This document shows positions 32,454-40,358 of a stretch of 40,396 bases of DNA, one piece after another; positions within the stretch are counted from its first letter, which is position 1; each line of letters opens with the position of its first letter. Both the position numbers and the translations under genes were made by a program. Below the pieces are notes generated by a model that saw only the letters and a list, made by a program, of their open reading frames with translations, did no database searches and was not told the DNA's origin. The DNA is from Candidatus Nitrosotalea sinensis (GTDB lineage: Archaea > Thermoproteota > Nitrososphaeria > Nitrososphaerales > Nitrosopumilaceae). The stretch covers positions 1 through 40,396 of the forward strand of contig NZ_FRFC01000002.1 of assembly GCF_900143675.1 (NCBI RefSeq), read 5' to 3'.

Positions 32454-32919
32454 ACAAGTTTCCGAAGTAAAATCAAAGAATACAGCACCACAGACTATCA
32501 TAGTAGACGGTTCAAACATGATAGCTGGTAGATTATGCTCTCATGTTGCAAAACTTCTCATAAAAGGAAACAGAGTATCAATTGTCAATTCAGAAAACAT
32601 CATGCTTTCTGGAGACAGAGATGCAATAATTGAACAATATAGAAAATTCTTAGAGATTGCAAGTATCAACAATCCAAGATTTGGTCCATTCCACCCTCGT
32701 AGACCAGACACAATCATAAGCAGAATGGTCAGAGGCATGTTACCAAAGAACAAGCCTTCAGGCAAGACATCTCTGAAAAGACTAAGAGCATATCTCGGAG
32801 TACCAAATGAATTAAGATCTAAAAAGACAACACAGTTTGAAGATGCTAAAATTAGAAGACCTTCTCCATATTATACAACTCTTGGAGAATTAGGTAGAAT
32901 GGTAGGGTGGCACGAATAA
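32446..32919 (+). CDS. rpl13p: Ribosomal protein L13 (uL13)
   Basis: 157 aa. IIVDGSNMIAGRLCSHVAKLLIKGN and FHPRRPDTIISRMVRGMLPKN are typical of archaeal uL13. TTG start at 32446 inside the end of rpl18e, so translation is coupled. The last base of its TAA is the first base of the S9 ATG. Confidence 0.95.
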   Translation: MAKQVSEVKSKNTAPQTIIVDGSNMIAGRLCSHVAKLLIKGNRVSIVNSENIMLSGDRDAIIEQYRKFLEIASINNPRFGPFHPRRPDTIISRMVRGMLPKNKPSGKTSLKRLRAYLGVPNELRSKKTTQFEDAKIRRPSPYYTTLGELGRMVGWHE

Positions 32920-33362
32920 TGGTTAAACTAGAAAGTTACTACGCATCAAGAAAGACTGCTCGTGCACATGCATTCATTACAAAAGGAGCAGGCAGAGTAA
33001 GAATTAACAACATTCCAGTAGAAATGGTTCAACAAGAAGTGGCACGTGAAGTAATGTTAGGACCACTAGAAGTTGCAGGAGACATTAGAAACAAGATAGA
33101 TCTTTCAGTAAGAGTCAAGGGAGGAGGATTCATGGGACAGTCATATGCAAGCGCAATTGCAATATCACGAGCCATGACAGGTTGGACAAAAACAAGAAAA
33201 GAACCAAAAGACCACCCACTCACAAGAACAGTTAGAGAAGATCTTAGAAAACGATTAAACGATTATGACAAACACTTGCTAAGCGGCGACGATAGAAGAA
33301 AAGAACCAAAGAAATTTGGTGGCCCAGGCGCTAGAAGAAGAAAACAAAAGTCTTACAGATAG
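32919..33362 (+). CDS. rps9p: Ribosomal protein S9 (uS9)
   Basis: 147 aa from ATG 32919, which overlaps the L13 stop as TAATG; a GTG four codons upstream is unlikely. ARAHAFITKGAGRVRINNIP, VKGGGFMGQSYASAIAISRAM and the basic end KKFGGPGARRRKQKSYR, whose tail reaches the P-site tRNA, are all diagnostic. It is followed 2 bp later by the nucleotidyltransferase gene. Confidence 0.96.
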   Translation: MVKLESYYASRKTARAHAFITKGAGRVRINNIPVEMVQQEVAREVMLGPLEVAGDIRNKIDLSVRVKGGGFMGQSYASAIAISRAMTGWTKTRKEPKDHPLTRTVREDLRKRLNDYDKHLLSGDDRRKEPKKFGGPGARRRKQKSYR

Positions 33363-33364
33363 CT

Positions 33365-34096
33365 TTGAAAGCTGTAATCTTGGCTGGAGGCCGCGGTATA
33401 CGTGGGAGGCCATTTACAGATTATATTCCAAAAGCAATGATTCCAGTACAAGGACGACCTTTGGTATATCATATTGCCAAATACCTATCAAAATTTGACA
33501 TCATAGATGAGATAATCATATTAGGTGATTTCACAGGCATTGGAAAACAAATAGAGAAATATTTTGAGAATCACATCTCATTTAAAAAACCAATCAAGTT
33601 CATCCAGGACTCACAGAGTGGTACAGGGGGAGATCTTGTACATCTCAAGACAGCAATAGGTAAGAGCGGTGATTTTCTTTTATGGTTTGTAGACAACTTG
33701 TGCCCAATAGATATAGACAATTTGCGCCAATTTCACAAAGATTCTAGAGTAGATGCAACAATTGCAGTAAGAAGATACAGAAAAGAAGAAACGGGTTTTG
33801 CAATAGTTAAGGATGGAATAATACAAGAATTCAAAGAAAAACCAACAATAGAACTACAGATGGCAGAGTGCCTTGGAATATACATCATCAATTCTAAAAT
33901 AATTGATACAATCAAAATAAAAAAACAAAGAAAGAAGAGCTTGAATTTATCATATGATATTTTACAGCCACTATCAAAGAAAGGAAGTATTGCAGCATAT
34001 GACATTGGAAAAACTCAGTGGCTAGACATTGATTCTCCTACACGCGTAGAAAGAAACAAAGAATTGGTAGATACTATAATAAAAAAACTAGATTAA
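33365..34096 (+). CDS. Sugar-phosphate nucleotidyltransferase-like protein
   Basis: 243 aa. N-terminal LAGGRGIRGRPFTDYIPKAM matches the GGxGxRxxPxTxxxPKxM nucleotide-binding signature, although LRPLT is RGRPF here. The second signature is QSGTGGDLVHL, then WFVDNLCPIDI (metal-binding Asp). No C-terminal left-handed beta-helix is present, so only the nucleotidyl-transfer domain. TTG start at 33365, coupled to rps9p. It sits where rpoN/rpoK usually follow S9 in archaea. The sugar is unknown. Confidence 0.85.
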   Translation: MKAVILAGGRGIRGRPFTDYIPKAMIPVQGRPLVYHIAKYLSKFDIIDEIIILGDFTGIGKQIEKYFENHISFKKPIKFIQDSQSGTGGDLVHLKTAIGKSGDFLLWFVDNLCPIDIDNLRQFHKDSRVDATIAVRRYRKEETGFAIVKDGIIQEFKEKPTIELQMAECLGIYIINSKIIDTIKIKKQRKKSLNLSYDILQPLSKKGSIAAYDIGKTQWLDIDSPTRVERNKELVDTIIKKLD

Positions 34097-34665
34097 ATTT
34101 TGTGAGTTTGCTCGTATTGCACAATTTGTTTTTCATGTAACAAAGTTATTGCAATATCATCAAGACCTTCAAGCAGAATTTTTTTCCAGTGTGGTTCTAT
34201 ATCAAATGACATGGACCAACCATCTGCACGTATAGATTGATTTTCTAGATCTACATCAATCTCAGACTTTACTGAAAATAATTTCTGCAGCGATTCTTCA
34301 GACACTGTGATAGGCAAGATCCCATTTTTGAAACAATTGTTATAGAAAATGTCTGCAAATGAGGTAGATATTATAACTTTGAAACCATAGTCATCAAGCG
34401 CCCATACCGCATGTTCACGACTTGAACCACAACCAAAGTTGTCTCGCGCAAGTAAGATCTTGGAATTTTTGTATTTAGGATCATTTAAGATGAAATCTTT
34501 TCTTGGTACATCTTCTTTTTCATATCTCCAATCATAAAACAAGTATTGACCAAATCCAGTTCTCTGAACTAATTTTAGAAATTGTTTGGGTACTATTTGA
34601 TCAGTATCGACATTTACCTTATCAAGCGGCGTAGCAACACTCTTTATTTTTTTGAAAGGTTCCAT
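34093..34665 (-). CDS. leuD: 3-isopropylmalate dehydratase small subunit, bacterial-like
   Basis: 190 aa, the long (bacterial) small-subunit form. NVDTDQIVPKQFLKLVQRTGFGQYLFYDWRY at the N-terminus and RDNFGCGSSREHAVWALDDYG are the family signatures. With LeuC it isomerises 2-isopropylmalate to 3-isopropylmalate. It starts 1 bp after the leuC stop, and its stop overlaps the convergent nucleotidyltransferase gene by 4 bp. Confidence 0.93.
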   Translation of the reverse strand: MEPFKKIKSVATPLDKVNVDTDQIVPKQFLKLVQRTGFGQYLFYDWRYEKEDVPRKDFILNDPKYKNSKILLARDNFGCGSSREHAVWALDDYGFKVIISTSFADIFYNNCFKNGILPITVSEESLQKLFSVKSEIDVDLENQSIRADGWSMSFDIEPHWKKILLEGLDDIAITLLHEKQIVQYEQTHKI

Positions 34666-34666
34666 G

Positions 34667-36079
34667 TTAGTTCAAATCCAATTCTCGTACATCTACAAAG
34701 TGTCCATAAATTGCAGCTGCTGCAGCCATCACAGGGCTTACAAGATGAGTTCTTCCTCCAGCACCCTGTCTTCCTTCAAAGTTTCTATTTGAAGTGCTGG
34801 CGCATCTTTCTCCTGCTTTTAAGATATCAGGATTCATACCAAGGCACATGCTACATCCAGACTCTCTCCATTCAAATCCAGCATCTTTGAATATTTTATC
34901 CAGTCCGAGATCTTCCGCATTTTTCTTTACAAGCTGGGATCCTGGAACAACCATTGCTCTTACTTTGGGGGATACTTTTCTTCCTTTGACAACTTTGGAA
35001 GCCTCCATCAAGTCTTCAAGTCTGGAATTAGTACATGAGCCTATGAATACTCTATCAATTACAATATCAGTAATTGCAGTACCAGGTTTGAGACCCATAT
35101 ACTGTAATGCTTTCTCAGCTCCTTTTTCCTGTTCAGTACTACCTTTTCCATATTCAGTAGGAAATGGTACATTCTCAGTAACATCACTAGTCATAGCAGG
35201 ATTTGTTCCCCAGCTTACCTGTGGTGCAATATTATCAGCATGCAGCGTAAAGGACTTGTCAAATTTTGCTCCACTATCTGTTTTTAGATTTTCACGCCAC
35301 ATATTCACATATTCCTCATAATTTTTTGGAATGTATCTTCTTCCACGCAAATATTGGAATGTTTTTTCATCAGGTGCAATCAATCCTGCTCTGGCACCTG
35401 CCTCTATAGACATGTTACATATTGTCATTCTCTGTTCCATTGTTAATTCAGATATTGCATCGCCTCTATATTCAATCACTGTCCCTGTTCCTCCAGCTGT
35501 TCCAATTTTTTTAATTATTGATAAAATAATGTCCTTTGCTGTTATAGCATGTGGATTTTTTCTCTTTCCTAAAATGTTGATTTCAAAAGTTTTCGGTTTT
35601 TCCATCATGATGCATTGAGTTGCAAGAACATGCTCAACATCACTTGTTCCAATACCAAAAGCAAGTGCACCAAATGCACCGTGTGTTGATGTGTGGCTAT
35701 CGCCACAGACAATAGTAGTACCAGGAAGTGTGATACCAAGTTCAGGACCTATTACATGAACTATGCCTTGGTTTGGACTATTAATATCAAATAATGTAAT
35801 TCCGAATTCTTTACAATTTTTCTCAAGTGTTTTGATCTGGGTTGCTGATGTTTGATCAATTATAGGCAACGATCTATCACTAGTTGGAACATTGTGATCC
35901 ATTGTTGCAAATGTAAGATCGGTACGTCTGACTTTTCTCTTGTTTATTCGTAGACCATCAAATGCCTGTGGAGATGTCACCTCATGTACAAGATGCCTAT
36001 CCACATAGAGAAGAGAACGACCGTTTTCTTGTGCTACTATATGAGAGTCCCAAATCTTTTCAAAAAGTGTCTGCGGCAT
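34667..36079 (-). CDS. leuC: 3-isopropylmalate dehydratase large subunit, bacterial-like
   Basis: 470 aa, the full bacterial-type Leu[21 protein letters not shown] at the start, [21 protein letters not shown] in the middle. 4Fe-4S ligands are the Cys in [13 protein letters not shown] and the pair in [10 protein letters not shown]. Operon with leuD. The 196-bp upstream region holds a 7+5+7 dyad and 22-bp direct repeats. A second, archaeal-type pair follows at 36.3-38.0 kb. Confidence 0.95.
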   Translation of the reverse strand: MPQTLFEKIWDSHIVAQENGRSLLYVDRHLVHEVTSPQAFDGLRINKRKVRRTDLTFATMDHNVPTSDRSLPIIDQTSATQIKTLEKNCKEFGITLFDINSPNQGIVHVIGPELGITLPGTTIVCGDSHTSTHGAFGALAFGIGTSDVEHVLATQCIMMEKPKTFEINILGKRKNPHAITAKDIILSIIKKIGTAGGTGTVIEYRGDAISELTMEQRMTICNMSIEAGARAGLIAPDEKTFQYLRGRRYIPKNYEEYVNMWRENLKTDSGAKFDKSFTLHADNIAPQVSWGTNPAMTSDVTENVPFPTEYGKGSTEQEKGAEKALQYMGLKPGTAITDIVIDRVFIGSCTNSRLEDLMEASKVVKGRKVSPKVRAMVVPGSQLVKKNAEDLGLDKIFKDAGFEWRESGCSMCLGMNPDILKAGERCASTSNRNFEGRQGAGGRTHLVSPVMAAAAAIYGHFVDVRELDLN

Positions 36080-36105
36080 TCAGATAGTGATTGTGAGAAC
36101 CGGAG

Positions 36106-36119
36106 ATATAATAGTATAA
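36106..36119 (-). promoter_or_regulatory. Probable leuC core promoter
   Basis: Read on the minus strand, a TTATACTATTATAT stretch lies about 27-40 nt before the leuC ATG at 36079. Either half could serve as TATA box, giving a leaderless or about 10-nt-leader transcript. Confidence 0.5.
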
Positions 36120-36143
36120 AATAGAATTTTCCAGGCTTGACTG

Positions 36144-36162
36144 CAAATATTCATCATATTTG
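36144..36162. promoter_or_regulatory. Perfect 7+5+7 dyad upstream of leuC
   Basis: CAAATAT-TCATC-ATATTTG is a perfect inverted repeat with 7-bp arms. It is centred about 40 bp upstream of the TATA-like region and 74 bp upstream of the leuC start. The size and position fit a dimeric regulator such as an Lrp/AsnC-type protein acting as activator. The protein is not identified. Confidence 0.55.
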
Positions 36163-36176
36163 TATATGATTTCATG

Positions 36177-36240
36177 TCTGGACTGGCAACGCAACACATA
36201 GTGTGATCTTTGGACATTCCTGGACTAGCAACGCAAGACA
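36177..36240. repeat. Two 22-bp direct repeats, 42 bp apart, upstream of leuC
   Basis: TCTGGACTGGCAACGCAACA (36177 on) and CCTGGACTAGCAACGCAAGA (36219 on) start 42 bp apart and differ at three of 22 positions; the core GCAACGCAA is identical. 42 bp is four DNA turns, so both copies face the same side. The GC content is above the surroundings. They lie in the 196-bp region between leuD2 stop and leuC start. Between them is CACATAGTGTG, a small dyad. Confidence 0.7.
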
Positions 36241-36275
36241 GTATATAGGGATACCAGAAATCAAGTTTCCAAAAA

Positions 36276-36758
36276 CTAGGGTTTGTAGTTAAAAAGCCCT
36301 CCTGCTTCTACTATTTTGCCTATTATTTCTGGAAAAGGCTTCATTTTGTATACCTTGTTTTTGGTGAGATTTGTGATCTCATTTTTAGATATGTCAACTT
36401 CCAACGAGTCGCTATCAGATATGTCCTTGTATGCACTCTCATCAATTTCAATAGGCAACAAAAATGCTCCATCTACTGCATTCCTATAGAATATTCTTGC
36501 AAAAGATAAGGCAAGCACCGCCTTTATTCCTGAATGAGACAAAGCTATAGGAGCATGTTCTCTTGAAGAACCACATCCAAAGTTTTTTCCTGCTACAATA
36601 AAGTCACCTGGTTTTACCCTCTTGTGAAAGTCTTTGTCAAGTCCTTCCATAGCATGTGTTGCAAGTTCTGCATAATCATGAATCTTAAGATATGGACCAG
36701 GTAGTATAACATCAGTATCAATATTGTCCCGTTCATATTTTATTACAGAACCTTTCAT
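36276..36758 (-). CDS. leuD: 3-isopropylmalate/homoaconitase-family small subunit, archaeal type
   Basis: 160 aa, the short archaeal form. NIDTDVILPGPYLKIHDYAEL, then GKNFGCGSSREHAPIALSHSG. In the substrate loop, YLKI sits where M. jannaschii isopropylmalate and homoaconitase subunits have loop variants (YLRT for homoaconitase), so it does not settle the substrate. Its ATG overlaps the large-subunit stop by 4 bp. Confidence 0.9.
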   Translation of the reverse strand: MKGSVIKYERDNIDTDVILPGPYLKIHDYAELATHAMEGLDKDFHKRVKPGDFIVAGKNFGCGSSREHAPIALSHSGIKAVLALSFARIFYRNAVDGAFLLPIEIDESAYKDISDSDSLEVDISKNEITNLTKNKVYKMKPFPEIIGKIVEAGGLFNYKP

Positions 36759-38032
36759 CTAATATCCCTCGGATCAGTAATTTTTCCTGTTATTGCAGAT
36801 GCAGCTGCCACAAGTGGTGATGCAAGATATGTTTGAGATTCTACATGACCCATTCTTCCTGGGAAGTTCCTGTTTGTAGTGCTTACACATATCTCATCTT
36901 TTGCCAATACTCCCATGTGAGCACCACAGCAGGCTCCACATGTAGGAGGGCCAACAACAACACCAGCATCCATGAAAATTTTTAACAATCCTTGATCCAT
37001 TGCTTTTCTAAATATTGACATTGCAGCAGGTAATACCTCAGTCCTTACCTTGACAGTCTTCCCCTTTAGAATTTTTGCTGCAGCCTCCAAGTCTTCTAGC
37101 TTTGCACCAGTGCACGAACCAATGTACGCCTTGTCAATTTCAACAGATGACAAATCACGTGCAACAACAGTATTTTCAGGTGAGAATGGTTTTGCCACAA
37201 TTGGTTCCATTTCAGATGCTTCATACTCGTAAATTTTTTCATATTGTGCATCCGGATCACTGTGCACTTCATTGTACTTTGTAACTCCCCTAGCAGCAAG
37301 ATAATCACGTGTTTTTTGATCCGGTTCAACAATTCCACTTTTAGCACCAGCCTCTGTAGTCATATTTGCAAGGGTTAGTCTGCCTTCAACAGACATTTCA
37401 GATATTCCCGTTCCACCAAACTGCATTGTTTTATATGCTGCACCATCAGTCCCAATGTCACCAATTATCTTCAAGATCAAATCTTTTGCCATCACATGAT
37501 CAGGAAGTTTTCCATTAAGTTTGAAAAATAGTGTTTCAGGCACCTTAAACCAAATCTTTCCATTTATCAATACATATGCAACATCAGTATGTCCAAGCCC
37601 TGCAGCAAATGCACCCAAGGCACCAGTAGTATTAGTATGAGAGTCACCACCTACGTATACCTCACCTGGAAGTACCATTGCCTCTTCATGAGACAAGGTA
37701 TGACATATCCCATATTGTCCCATTCCATACTTGAAATGTTTCTTGATTCCAAATTGCTTTGTAAAGTTTGTCAACATTACAACATTTTGTGCAGATATCT
37801 TGTCTGCGGCTGGTACAAAGTGATCCTCTGCGACCCACACTCTTTCTGGATCCCAAATCTTATCAATCGTCATGCCCTTCTTTCGTAGTTTTTCAAATAC
37901 TGCAAGAACACCAGGACCTGATACATCATGTACCATCACCTTGTCAACATTAACAAATACTACATCTCCAGGAGCGACACTTGTTTTTCCAGAAGCACGA
38001 GCTAAAATCTTTTCAGTAATGTTCAATATCAA
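36755..38032 (-). CDS. leuC: 3-isopropylmalate/homoaconitase-family large subunit, archaeal type
   Basis: 425 aa, the archaeal class (shorter than the 470-aa LeuC next door). ITEKILARASGKTSVAPGD at the start; GGDSHTNTTGALGAFAAGLG; cluster Cys in YIGSCTGAKLEDL and PPTCGACCGAHMG. Could act in leucine, isoleucine (citramalate) or 2-aminoadipate lysine synthesis as homoaconitase. TTG start at 38032 (38026 is an alternative TTG); TTTTAATTTC about 22-27 nt upstream. Divergent from cofE with a 66-bp control region. Confidence 0.9.
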   Translation of the reverse strand: MILNITEKILARASGKTSVAPGDVVFVNVDKVMVHDVSGPGVLAVFEKLRKKGMTIDKIWDPERVWVAEDHFVPAADKISAQNVVMLTNFTKQFGIKKHFKYGMGQYGICHTLSHEEAMVLPGEVYVGGDSHTNTTGALGAFAAGLGHTDVAYVLINGKIWFKVPETLFFKLNGKLPDHVMAKDLILKIIGDIGTDGAAYKTMQFGGTGISEMSVEGRLTLANMTTEAGAKSGIVEPDQKTRDYLAARGVTKYNEVHSDPDAQYEKIYEYEASEMEPIVAKPFSPENTVVARDLSSVEIDKAYIGSCTGAKLEDLEAAAKILKGKTVKVRTEVLPAAMSIFRKAMDQGLLKIFMDAGVVVGPPTCGACCGAHMGVLAKDEICVSTTNRNFPGRMGHVESQTYLASPLVAAASAITGKITDPRDIR

Positions 38033-38070
38033 AACTTGATGTGGTAGAAATTAAAATGTTTGGAGAACCC

Positions 38071-38090
38071 TAAATAGTAATTACTATTTA
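38071..38090. promoter_or_regulatory. Perfect 20-bp palindrome in cofE / leuC2 divergent promoter
   Basis: TAAATAGTAATTACTATTTA is a perfect palindrome. It ends 8 bp before the cofE ATG (38099) and includes the only TATA-like element (TAAATAG) at the right distance, 22-28 nt, for cofE. A bound dimer would block cofE initiation. It is 13 bp upstream of the probable leuC2 TATA region (TTTTAATT at 38051-38058), so one site could affect both genes. Confidence 0.6.
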
Positions 38091-38098
38091 AAAACAAC

Positions 38099-38869
38099 AT
38101 GACGCTCACAGTTATTCCCTTGAAATCTACATTAAAGAAAGAAAAGTTTGATTTGTTTCAAAGTCTTGTAACGGATCTTGGTAACGCAAATACCACCCCA
38201 CAAAATGGAGACGTAATTGTAATTTCAAGCAAATATGTTGCAAATTCACAGGGAAGAGTTTTGGAAGCCAGTAAAGTCATAGCATCTCAGGATGCAGAAG
38301 AAATTGGCAAAAAATTTCAAATGAAACCAAACATGGCTGAAATAATTTTAAGAGAATCAGATACGATATTTGGAGGAATACCAGGATTTGTCATAACATC
38401 ATCAGATAACATAATGGCACCCAATGCAGGAATAGACAAATCAAATACCAAGGGTGGAACCATAGTTCTTTATCCAAATGAACCATATCGTGAAGCAGAA
38501 CATCTGAGAAGAAAGTTTCTACTAAGATACAACACACATGTAGGAATAATAATTGCAGATAGTAGACTGATGCCTGGAAGAGTAGGAACCGTAGGAGTTG
38601 CAATATCATGTGCAGGTATAGAACCTACAACAGATCTTCGAGGACAGAAAGATCTGTATGGAAATTCTCTCAAAGTAACTTTTCAAGCAGTGGCTGATGA
38701 TCTTGCATCTATTGCAAATCTAAAGATGGGAGAAGGTTCAGATGCCACTCCAAGCGTATTGATAAGAGATTCAGATGCAATATTGACTAACAGAGAGATA
38801 AGAGAGGACGAGATGGCCATACCATACGAACAATGTGTCTATGTTCGTGGACTAGGTACGAGGATTTAA
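38099..38869 (+). CDS. cofE: Coenzyme F420-0:L-glutamate ligase CofE
   Basis: 256 aa, the single-domain archaeal CofE. NGDVIVISSKYVANSQGR, then MAEIILRESD, and RPGRVG-like MPGRVGTVGVAISCAGIEP plus DLRGQKDLYG. It adds gamma-linked glutamates to F420-0 using GTP and divalent metal. Together with the split-barrel gene at 4.7 kb it indicates F420 use in this organism. ATG 38099; regulated region overlaps the palindrome at 38071-38090. Confidence 0.95.
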   Translation: MTLTVIPLKSTLKKEKFDLFQSLVTDLGNANTTPQNGDVIVISSKYVANSQGRVLEASKVIASQDAEEIGKKFQMKPNMAEIILRESDTIFGGIPGFVITSSDNIMAPNAGIDKSNTKGGTIVLYPNEPYREAEHLRRKFLLRYNTHVGIIIADSRLMPGRVGTVGVAISCAGIEPTTDLRGQKDLYGNSLKVTFQAVADDLASIANLKMGEGSDATPSVLIRDSDAILTNREIREDEMAIPYEQCVYVRGLGTRI

Positions 38870-38910
38870 CACAACTATAGTTTTAATAGAGCTGCAATGG
38901 ACGGCAAGCT

Positions 38911-39462
38911 ATGGTAGAGTTCCTTACTAGATACCCCAAGACGCTGTCATTTCTAGACGGTAAGAAGGACAAAGTCATGGTGGATACTAAAGGAGTTGAA
39001 CAGCTTACCATAGTAGTAAAGAAGAGTGTAGAAGAATTGCTAAAGATCTTTTCAAACGAAGGCTTTACTCATGTAAAATTCGAACACAAACAAGAGACCC
39101 AGATAGGCAGTGGCTTATCACTCAAATTGAAAAAACCATGGGAGATGCATGTAAGACTGCTAGAAATGAAAAAGGGATTAGTAGCAATACAGGCAGAAGT
39201 AGAAGTATCAAGAGATTACCTTCAACATTTGTTTTGCCAAAGAACTCCAGTATTTTATGAGGTAGAAGAATTATTGAAAAAACACCAAATCGAATACAAG
39301 ATTTGGAATGAAAGAATTAGAAAATACGTAAGTACAGTTTTGGACAATTACAAGGTCAAACTTGTTACCCCAAGTTTTCCAGTATTAGCATGGAAACCAA
39401 TGGTGTATGTAATTTCAACAATAGGCGTACTATACCTGTTCAAGTACATCATGACCGTCTAG
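38911..39462 (+). CDS. Hypothetical protein with C-terminal membrane helix, 183 aa
   Basis: Unrecognised. Residues 1-155 are soluble, alpha/beta and charged (VEQLTIVVKKSVEELLKIFSNEGF; SLKLKKPWEMHVRLLEMKKG), and resemble a small-molecule or lipid-binding fold in pattern only. Residues 160-183 form one helix (PMVYVISTIGVLYLFKYIMTV), so it is tail-anchored with its bulk in the cytosol. TTTTAATAG lies about 27 nt before ATG 38911. It follows cofE by 41 bp but has its own promoter. Confidence 0.7.
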   Translation: MVEFLTRYPKTLSFLDGKKDKVMVDTKGVEQLTIVVKKSVEELLKIFSNEGFTHVKFEHKQETQIGSGLSLKLKKPWEMHVRLLEMKKGLVAIQAEVEVSRDYLQHLFCQRTPVFYEVEELLKKHQIEYKIWNERIRKYVSTVLDNYKVKLVTPSFPVLAWKPMVYVISTIGVLYLFKYIMTV

Positions 39463-39630
39463 AACCTTCATTTAGTCAAAATTTTTACAATTAAAAGCCA
39501 TTTTTGTCTATTTCATTTCTCATTCAATTAGAGTAGATGAGTCATGTTCTATCGAAAAAACATTAGACAGACCCCTGAGTGGTTTTATTCAGATTAGTTA
39601 CTTGTCGTTTCCGTTGTTACTATCGTAGTC

Positions 39631-40197
39631 TTAGTGATTATTCTGAGTTGCATCTGTGATTGCATCTTCGGCATGCTTCCATGCATTGCTGTAGTGTTCT
39701 ATTCCAGCTGCAAATTGTCCCTTGCCAATCTCAGTTGATGCCTGTGTCATCTCTTTTTGTGCTTGTGTAATATCATTTTGTGCATCTTTTGCATGGTCAC
39801 CAGTCAATCCATTGGCAGTAGTGTTAGCATCAGAGATTGCAGTCGTGGCAAGTTTTTGGTCTACATCAGTTAGTGTTGATATGTCATTTTGTAATGTAGT
39901 TACTACTGATGATGACTCTTTCTTTTCCTTAATTATATCCGTTAGATGATCTACTGCTTGTTTTTCATAGTCAAATACCTTATCGCCTTTCTTTACAATT
40001 AGATGGATGCCATCTGATTGCCAGAGGTTTGCGTTAACACTGTCTTGTACTGCATCTATTGCCTGCTTGAAGTCTTGCTGGTCATCATGGCCTGCAGGCG
40101 TAATGGCTAGGAGGCTTGGGATTACACCTTGTTTCTCTTGAAGGAATGTCGATATTGTAACTGTAAATGATGCAGTATTCCGCCCGCTTACAAAAAT
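39631..40197 (-). pseudogene. 5'-truncated ORF of a surface-type protein, 188 aa, no start codon
   Basis: A continuous frame of 188 codons runs from an in-frame TGA (40198-40200) to TAA (39631-39633) and has no ATG, GTG or TTG in its first two thirds; the first is a TTG (about codon 126) and the first ATG about codon 147. The product reads like a real protein: SGRNTASFTVTISTFLQEKQ at the start and GQFAAGIEHYSNAWKHAEDA near the end. That last motif (Y.NAWKHA) is common at the C-terminus of archaeal secreted proteins. The upstream TGA lies within the end of the 145-bp inverted-repeat element, so the 5' part was probably cut off by its insertion; a sequencing frameshift is the alternative. Confidence 0.6.
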
Positions 40198-40338
40198 TCA
40201 AGGCGCCATCTAGGGCAGGGGCAAAGCAAACCGGCTCTTGCCGGGCTTGCTATCAACGCACACCTCTGCGCATGCCCGCGCTTCTCGTCGGTTTGGTTTT
40301 TGTCTTTTGACGTTCTGCCTAGATGGCGCCTTGAATTT
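40194..40338. mobile_element. GC-rich 145-bp element with 24/25-bp inverted ends (MITE-like)
   Basis: Left end 40194-40218 and right end 40315-40338 are inverted copies sharing AAATTCAAGGCGCCATCTAG, with a one-base indel after it. The interior is much richer in G+C than the rest of the window and holds a stem (CCGGC-TCTT-GCCGG, with outer AGCAA/TTGCT). No clear target duplication is seen, and no transposase. A 45-codon frame (minus, ATG at about 40347) spans it, but has no recognisable product. It could be a miniature transposable element or a structured RNA. Confidence 0.6.
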
Positions 40339-40358
40339 CTTTTGCATGGAGGAAAAAG

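Noticed and set aside
34794-35618. 175-aa and 95-aa plus-strand frames opposite leuC
   Set aside because: Antisense of a clear enzyme gene in the same codon phase; no signal of an independent protein.
36174-36206. Leader peptide starting MSGLATQHIV in the leuC upstream region
   Set aside because: It is on the strand opposite to leuC, lacks leucine-codon runs and its TATA context is poor; the second repeat copy has no start codon.
39520-39600. Second C/D box sRNA between the tail-anchored gene and the truncated frame
   Set aside because: AGATGA and CTGA occur, but the box C is a mismatch and there is no internal C'/D' or terminal stem.
40210-40347. 45-codon minus-strand frame inside the inverted-repeat element
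   Set aside because: It starts with a Met codon next to the right end but has a skewed basic composition and no recognisable product; it probably arises from the repeat.
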